Below are positions 30,960-35,599 of a stretch of DNA of 35,599 bases, piece after piece. The notes beneath the pieces were generated by a model, which was not told the DNA's origin, made no database searches, and was given only the letters and a program-made list of their open reading frames with translations. This DNA comes from Pirellulales bacterium (GTDB taxonomy: Bacteria > Planctomycetota > Planctomycetia > Pirellulales > JAICIG01). The first letter of the stretch is position 1. Every line of letters starts with the position of its first letter. The DNA lies in assembly GCA_025924495.1 (NCBI GenBank), contig JAICIG010000016.1, forward strand, positions 1-35,599. Direction: 5' to 3'. The translations under genes were made by a program, and so were the position numbers.

Positions 30960-31062
30960 ATTGGCCCTGGCTGATTGCGCTGCCGTCTTGTGCCGCGCGT
31001 TGGCCAAGCCGAGATGGCGAGACAGCGGATTGCTAAAAGCGCCGGCGAAGTAGATCCACGAG

Positions 31063-32052
31063 TTAGCCGGCGGTCGATGGCGCGGCGTTGGCGGTTTCGA
31101 GGAATGCGCCCATTCGGCGGAACTTCTCGTAGCGGCTGGCAAGCAACTCGTCGACGGGCTTGCCGACGAGCTCGCGAATGCTTTTCAGCAGATACATTTT
31201 CAGCCGGCTGCTCATCTGATGATGGTCTCGGTGGGCGCCGCCGATCGGTTCCTCGATGACGTCGTCCAACACGCCGAGCTTCATGAGATCCTTCGAGGTC
31301 ATGCGGAGCGCCGCCGCAGCCTTTTCTGCATAAGTCGGGCTTTTCCAGAGGATGCCCGCGCAGCCTTCGGGGCTGATCACAGAATAGTAGGCATGCTCGA
31401 GCATGGCCACTTTGTCGCCTACGCCAATTCCCAAGGCGCCGCCCGAACCGCCTTCGCCGATCACAACGCACACAATCGGAGTCGGAAGTCGAGACATTTC
31501 CAGCATCGCGGTGGCAATGATTTGCGCCTGACCTCGTTCTTCAGCGCCGATGCCCGGATAGGCGCCCGGCGTATCAATGAAGCAAATGACCGGCAGGCGA
31601 TATTTGGCAGCCATCCGCATTTTACCAAGCGCCTTGCGATAACCCTCTGGGTGGGCGCAACCGTAGTTACACTGCTGGCGCTCTTTAAGAGTTTTGCCTT
31701 TCTGGTGGCCAACGACCATCACTTTGTATTGATCAAGTTTGGCGAACCCGGTGAGCAAGGCGCGGTCGTCGCCAAATGACTTGTCCCCGTGTAGCTCGAT
31801 GAATTCGTCGAATACGAGGTTCAAATAATCGGTCGTTCGCGGCCGCTCGTCGTGACGCGCCACCTGAACGGTTTCCCACGGTTGCAGGTTGCTGTAGATC
31901 TTCTTTTTGGCGTCAGCAAGTTCGCGCCGCGCACGGCGCAGATCTTCGGCAGTTTCGGGCGAACCGTCGCCTTGTCCCTCGAGCTTGACCAACCGGGCCT
32001 CGAGTTCGTAAATCGGCCGTTCGAAAGCGAGCCGGTGATTCATGGCAGCCAT
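31063..32052 (-). CDS. accA: Acetyl-CoA carboxylase carboxyltransferase, alpha subunit
   Basis: With AccD it transfers CO2 from carboxybiotin to acetyl-CoA, giving malonyl-CoA for fatty acid synthesis. At 329 residues it is of normal length. The N-terminal helical part (FERPIYELEARLVKLEGQ) leads to the crotonase-like core: YLNLVFDEFIELHGDKSFGDD, GHQKGKTLKERQQCNYG, CFIDTPGAYPGIGAEERGQ and IGEGGSGGALGIGVGD, all hallmarks. HPEGYRKALGKMRMA is also typical. accD is not in the window, as is common when the two genes are apart. It lies 141 bases downstream of the kinase gene on the same strand. Confidence 0.96.
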   Translation of the reverse strand: MAAMNHRLAFERPIYELEARLVKLEGQGDGSPETAEDLRRARRELADAKKKIYSNLQPWETVQVARHDERPRTTDYLNLVFDEFIELHGDKSFGDDRALLTGFAKLDQYKVMVVGHQKGKTLKERQQCNYGCAHPEGYRKALGKMRMAAKYRLPVICFIDTPGAYPGIGAEERGQAQIIATAMLEMSRLPTPIVCVVIGEGGSGGALGIGVGDKVAMLEHAYYSVISPEGCAGILWKSPTYAEKAAAALRMTSKDLMKLGVLDDVIEEPIGGAHRDHHQMSSRLKMYLLKSIRELVGKPVDELLASRYEKFRRMGAFLETANAAPSTAG

Positions 32053-32193
32053 GGGCGCTTTATCTCAGTAAGGGGAAGGCATCGAAATCCAGGGGACCCG
32101 CGAGCAGGGCGGTCCGCCGTTCCCGAATACTTTCCGGGAGGACGCGTCAAGATCGCGCAAACCCCACTAGATTACACGAGAGCGGTCTACCCG

Positions 32194-33114
32194 TTAAGCC
32201 GCGTTTTCCTGCCCCCCGGTAGGCAGGGGGCGCGGCGGAGGCGTTTTGAACAGCGGAGTGACCTTCAGCTGGCGCAAGACATCGGCCATGGCGGGCGGCC
32301 TCGCGTCGGGGCTTTTGGCCATCATTGATTGCAATAGCCGGGAAAACTCGGGAGTGATGTTGCGGTTATAAGCCTCAACCACCGGAACCTGCGCGGAAAG
32401 ATGCTTGTTGAGCAGATCATTGCTGCTGACCCCGGTGAAAGGCGGTTGTGCGGCCAGCAAATGGAAAATGGTGCAGCCGAAGCTGTAAATATCGGCGCGC
32501 ACGTCGAGTGGCTGTCCCCTGATTTGCTCAGGCGACATGTAACTGCGGGTCCCTTGGACTTTCGTCTTTCGCGCAAAAAGTTTGGCTAACCCGCCCTTGG
32601 GCCGTTGCGCCAAAGCAAAGTCGATCAGTTTGACTTCGCCTTCGAGATTCACCAGGAAGTTGTCGGGCTTGATATCGCGGTGGACCCAGCCTTGCTCGTT
32701 GAAATAAGCCAGACCTTCGGCGGCTCGCTCGATGATCGTCGGCAGCATAAAGCCCACCTGGTCGAGCACCCGCTGGATAATGTCCTTCATGTTGGGATAC
32801 GGGAAGTATTCCATCACGAGGTAGGGCGTGCCTTGGCTGAAGCCTTGATCGAAAATGCGAATCACGCGCTCATGCTCCAAAGCGCGGCCCACAAGGAATT
32901 CGTTCTTCATGTAGGCGACGTGTTCGCGGTCCTTGCGGAAGTCGGCCAGAATGATCTTCAGCGCGCACTTGAACTGGTCTTTGTCATTGATCGCCGCCCA
33001 CACCTGGCTGGTCTGCCCGGTCTTCACCACATGCAGCAGTCGGTACGGTCCGATATATTGCTGGCCGGCCAGTGCCACCTGAGATTTGACTCCATCCGCT
33101 GCCGCGAGCGGCAA
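32194..33114 (-). CDS. Serine/threonine protein kinase, Hanks type (306 aa)
   Basis: A single compact kinase domain (about residues 24-280) without membrane helix or sensor domain, so it is cytoplasmic. The VAIK Lys is Lys53 (ALKII), the helix-C Glu is about Glu72, the catalytic loop is HRDIKPDN (145-152) and the metal Asp is Asp165, in DFA rather than DFG. The glycine-rich loop is poor: VVKTGQTSQVW has one Gly where GxGxxG is usual. MSPEQ replaces APE, as in many bacterial kinases. Activity is likely, since Lys, HRD Asp and metal Asp are kept. The TTG at 33114 is the start I can best support. The last codons (32194-32240) are Pro-rich and lie next to a GC-rich motif. Confidence 0.9.
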   Translation of the reverse strand: MPLAAADGVKSQVALAGQQYIGPYRLLHVVKTGQTSQVWAAINDKDQFKCALKIILADFRKDREHVAYMKNEFLVGRALEHERVIRIFDQGFSQGTPYLVMEYFPYPNMKDIIQRVLDQVGFMLPTIIERAAEGLAYFNEQGWVHRDIKPDNFLVNLEGEVKLIDFALAQRPKGGLAKLFARKTKVQGTRSYMSPEQIRGQPLDVRADIYSFGCTIFHLLAAQPPFTGVSSNDLLNKHLSAQVPVVEAYNRNITPEFSRLLQSMMAKSPDARPPAMADVLRQLKVTPLFKTPPPRPLPTGGQENAA

Positions 33115-33367
33115 CTGCTCTTAAAACTTGTTCCGTTGTGCTGCGCAGGGGGAAACACTCCAAGGCGGCCGGCATAAGCCCCCGAAAACGCGGGCTCGGG
33201 CCAGAACTCGGGGCTCGTTTTGAGACGCAGCGGCCAAGATAGCTCGTTCTCATTCTACTCAGCTGCAACAGGCCTCACAATCAAGCCGGGCCGGTCCTCG
33301 GCCCCCGGCGACCGTCGAAGACGGGGAGCGTCGTTCGATTGCGAGGCGGAAGCGCCGCTGGCCGCCG
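33115..33367 (-). promoter_or_regulatory. Promoter and structured leader of the kinase gene
   Basis: On the minus strand, TTGTGA (33275-33280) and TAGAAT (33252-33257) are 17 bases apart and match sigma70 boxes at four and five of six positions. The roughly 130-base leader can form AAAACG/CGTTTT or AGCCCCGA/TCGGGGGCT stems between about 33174 and 33216. No gene is seen in the gap. Confidence 0.4.
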
Positions 33368-34552
33368 CTAATTTCGAGCCGCGACCGCCCGTCCTCGTAC
33401 GGCCAGCAACCGCTCGTAAAGCGCACGGATCTGAGCGGTCATCGTCTCATGTCGAAAGCGGTCTGTGAACCGACGCCGACCTTCGGCGCCGAGCCGCTCG
33501 CGCAGGGCCGGGGCGGCGGCCAGTGCGCTTAAAGCATCACTTAGCTGGCCCACGTCCTGGGGCGGCAGCAGATAGCCGGTTTCTCCCGGAATGACGACTT
33601 CGCGCGCGCCGTCAATATCGTAGCTCACCACCGGTTTGCCGGCGATCAAACCTTGCGGCAAGACGCGAGCCAGCCCCTCGCGCAGGCTGGCATGGACCAC
33701 GACATCCATCGCCGAGATCATCTCCGGAATCTGCTCAGGCGGCACGAGTCCGGCGAACTGGAAATACTCCGTCAACTTCGCCGCCGCGATCTGTCGCTCC
33801 AGCGTCTCGCGCAAAATGCCGTCGCCGACAAACAAGAATCGCGCGTGCGGATGTCGCGATACGACGAGGCGGGCGGCCGCGATTACGTCGTCGTGTCCCT
33901 TGAGCTTGAATAGGCGGGCGATCTTGCCGATCACCACATGCTCCGATCGGTATCCCAACCGCGCTCGAACCCTTGCCCGATGCTGATCCGCCGCGAGAAA
34001 CGGCTCAACTTCCATGCCGCTGTAAATGGTGGTGAATTTTTGACGTGATGCGACGCCGGCGTCGACCATCAAATCGGTCATGGCATCGGCCACGCTGATG
34101 AACGCATGGCAGCGGCGCGCGGCCCAACGCTCACATTCGCGAAAGAATGCACGAGAGAGAGGATTCTGATAAGGGTGGAACGGCGCGCCATGTACGCCGT
34201 GCACTACGACGGGCACGCGCTCGGCCGCCGCCGCCGCCCGTCCCAGCATTCCACCTTTGGCGCTATGCGTGTGGACGACATCGGGGCGATAGTCGTGCAG
34301 GGTTTTGCGCAACGCGCGGTAACTGAGCCAATCGCGCCATGGATGGATCGCACGACGTAGCGAGGGGACGATCTCCAACGGAACGCCGTGAGCCTTGGCC
34401 CGGTCGAGCAGGCTTCCTTCAGGGCCCAGCGGCGGGCCGGTGATGAGCAGTACTTCGTCATCATAGTCGCGCAGTAGGTCCTCGCACGTCAGCAATGTGT
34501 TCTCTTGCGCGCCGCCGAGAATCATTCGCGTGATGATATGGGCGACTCGCAT
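33368..34552 (-). CDS. GT4-type glycosyltransferase (394 aa)
   Basis: A GT-B fold enzyme of family GT4, using a nucleotide sugar to extend a glycan or lipid acceptor. The N-terminal domain has HIITRMILGGAQENTLLT and HTHSAKGGMLGRAAA. The C-terminal domain has IGKIARLFKLKGHDDVIAAA, FLFVGDGILRETL, FAGLVPPEQIPEMISAMDV and the donor-site block VHASLREGLARVLPQGLIAG with EX7Q in place of EX7E, as in a known subgroup. GAREVVIPGETGYLLPP follows. The substrate is unknown. It may belong to the same surface-glycan biology as the operon at 7.9-11.9 kb, but there is no physical link. Confidence 0.92.
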   Translation of the reverse strand: MRVAHIITRMILGGAQENTLLTCEDLLRDYDDEVLLITGPPLGPEGSLLDRAKAHGVPLEIVPSLRRAIHPWRDWLSYRALRKTLHDYRPDVVHTHSAKGGMLGRAAAAAERVPVVVHGVHGAPFHPYQNPLSRAFFRECERWAARRCHAFISVADAMTDLMVDAGVASRQKFTTIYSGMEVEPFLAADQHRARVRARLGYRSEHVVIGKIARLFKLKGHDDVIAAARLVVSRHPHARFLFVGDGILRETLERQIAAAKLTEYFQFAGLVPPEQIPEMISAMDVVVHASLREGLARVLPQGLIAGKPVVSYDIDGAREVVIPGETGYLLPPQDVGQLSDALSALAAAPALRERLGAEGRRRFTDRFRHETMTAQIRALYERLLAVRGRAVAARN

Positions 34553-34632
34553 GAGTTATGCAAGAAGTGAAGAGCGAGGCGTGAGTGGGCGGGAACTAAG
34601 GAGAAGAAAGAAGAATCGCCGTCTCTTCCCTT

Positions 34633-35385
34633 TTACTTCTCGTATTGAACGTTGACCAAGAACAGCCCCTGTGCCGGGGCCGTCATGCCGGCGGCGCGGC
34701 GGTCGCGGGCGGCGAGGACTTCGACCGGCCAGATTTCAGGACGTACGCCCCGGCCGACCTCCACCAGCGTACCCACGATCGAACGAACCATGTTGTACAA
34801 AAAACCATCGGCCTCGATTTCGACGGTAACCAGATCCGGACTCCCCTGCCCTGCCCTGGCGACGCTGATCTCATAAACCGTGCGAATGCTGCTGCTGCGC
34901 TCTGAACCGGTGGTTTCGAAGCTGCGAAAATCGTGTGTGCCCACGAGCACTGAGGCGGCTCGCTGCATCGCGTCGGTATCGAGCCGTCGGCGATAGTGCC
35001 AGGCGTATTGCCGCCGAAACACATCGCGCACGCGTCCATCGTTAATCACATAACGATAGCGTTTGCGGACTGCAGCGCGAATGGCATGGAAATTCTCGCG
35101 AGCGGCGGCGACTTGGAGCACTGCCATATCGTCTGGCAACTCCGCATTGAGCGCTTTTTGCAAAACCGCAGAGGGCATGTCGCCATTCATCTGGAAGCTG
35201 ACGACCTGCGCGAGGGCGTGTACGCCCGCATCGGTGCGACCGCTGGCGGTGACGCGGATGGATTCGCCTGACACGCGTGCCAACGCCGCCTCCAACTCTC
35301 CTTGCAAGGTGCGCTGGCCCGCCTGCCACTGCCAGCCGGCATAGGCCGTGCCATCGTATGCAAGAGTGAGCTTGAGGGTTCGCAC
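34633..35385 (-). CDS. truA: tRNA pseudouridine(38-40) synthase
   Basis: Makes pseudouridine at positions 38-40 of the tRNA anticodon arm. The N-terminus LKLTLAYDGTAYAGWQWQAG is the family start. The catalytic Asp is Asp52 in ASGRTDAGVHA. Further signatures are FHAIRAAVRKRYRYVIN, FLYNMVRSIVGTLVEVG and QGLFLVNVQYE at the end. At 250 residues it is of normal length. A loop near residue 180 (ARAGQGSP) is encoded by the dispersed GC-rich motif at 34842-34855. An 80-base gap separates it from the downstream GT4 gene. Confidence 0.96.
   Translation of the reverse strand: MRTLKLTLAYDGTAYAGWQWQAGQRTLQGELEAALARVSGESIRVTASGRTDAGVHALAQVVSFQMNGDMPSAVLQKALNAELPDDMAVLQVAAARENFHAIRAAVRKRYRYVINDGRVRDVFRRQYAWHYRRRLDTDAMQRAASVLVGTHDFRSFETTGSERSSSIRTVYEISVARAGQGSPDLVTVEIEADGFLYNMVRSIVGTLVEVGRGVRPEIWPVEVLAARDRRAAGMTAPAQGLFLVNVQYEK
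34842..34855 (-). repeat. Dispersed GC-rich motif, copy 4 (inside truA)
   Basis: CCCCTGCCCTGCCC on the plus strand, the reverse complement of GGGCAGGGCAGGGG. It is read through in frame and adds Gly/Gln/Arg to a loop of TruA. Confidence 0.55.
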
Positions 35386-35473
35386 GGAGTGAATTCAGAA
35401 TTCGGAACGGAGCCGAATGTCAACTACAGCATTCCGGGTTCCGAATTGGGCGACTCAGGGCATCAATTCGCCG

Positions 35474-35599
<126 letters not shown>

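Larger units (their letters stand above)
30220..31062. other. Gene-free stretch of 843 bases between convergent genes
   Basis: No convincing coding frame on either strand; the open frames are short and Arg/Pro/Ser-rich. Visible structure: a hairpin CAACGCC-AATGA-GGCGTTG (30526-30544), four related GAAGTTCAA-type sites in both orientations between 30576 and 30929, and a hairpin near 30950. It may hold a non-coding RNA or the decayed remains of a gene or element; neither can be shown. Confidence 0.5.

Noticed and set aside
30860..31471. 203-residue minus-strand frame overlapping accA
   Set aside because: It is accA read in the wrong frame plus downstream DNA; Arg-rich with no motifs.

Overview
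The window looks like a chromosomal segment of a planctomycete, most likely close to the Pirellulales. The reasons are a GC-rich sequence, a DUF1501 protein, DUF1573, DUF11 and YXWGXW-type envelope proteins, a cytochrome c554-like lipoprotein, a TIGR03960-type radical SAM protein, and many secreted proteins with no function I recognise. This is a judgement from protein families only; there is no rRNA in the window. I saw no tRNA, rRNA, CRISPR array, transposase or phage gene. It reads as ordinary, vertically inherited chromosome with unusually structured intergenic DNA.

Layout, left to right. A 5'-truncated DUF1501 gene (+) is followed by a minus-strand block: a DUF1573 protein, a tetraheme lipoprotein with a degenerate nucleotidase-like domain, and a two-gene heterodimeric ABC exporter. 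Next on the minus strand is a tightly packed polysaccharide operon (DUF4416 protein, MraY/WecA-like phosphoglycosyl transferase, O-antigen ligase/polymerase-like protein) that ends in a clear intrinsic terminator. A plus-strand polyamine operon follows: speD, speE and a membrane-anchored RMND1/DUF155-like protein. Then come a small lipoprotein (-), a WXXGXW-rich secreted protein (+), a HAD phosphatase (-) and a B12-type radical SAM protein (-).

From 20.0 to 24.0 kb on the minus strand lies an envelope cluster: two paralogous secreted proteins, a DUF11 lipoprotein, and a tiny Gly/Tyr-rich exported protein preceded by a highly structured leader. Divergent from it are a LolA-like exported protein and a four-helix membrane protein. 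Then come a ZIP metal transporter (-), dtd (+), a YdjM-like membrane hydrolase (-), a CvpA-family protein (+) and an orphan 127-residue protein (+). An 843-base gene-free stretch follows. The right end is a minus-strand series of household genes: asd (3' end only), truA, a GT4 glycosyltransferase, a Ser/Thr kinase and accA.

Most interesting: (1) a nested 119-base stem structure at 20332-20450 whose last strand runs into the ribosome binding site of the Gly/Tyr-rich gene, followed by a perfect 11-bp stem after that gene's stop; (2) the linked paralogous envelope proteins at 21932-23962, separated by a perfect 13-bp hairpin; (3) the pseudo-nucleotidase/tetraheme fusion; (4) the GC-rich 13-mer GGCAGGGCAGGGG, found four times; (5) an ABC exporter pair whose motif changes both fall in one ATP site.
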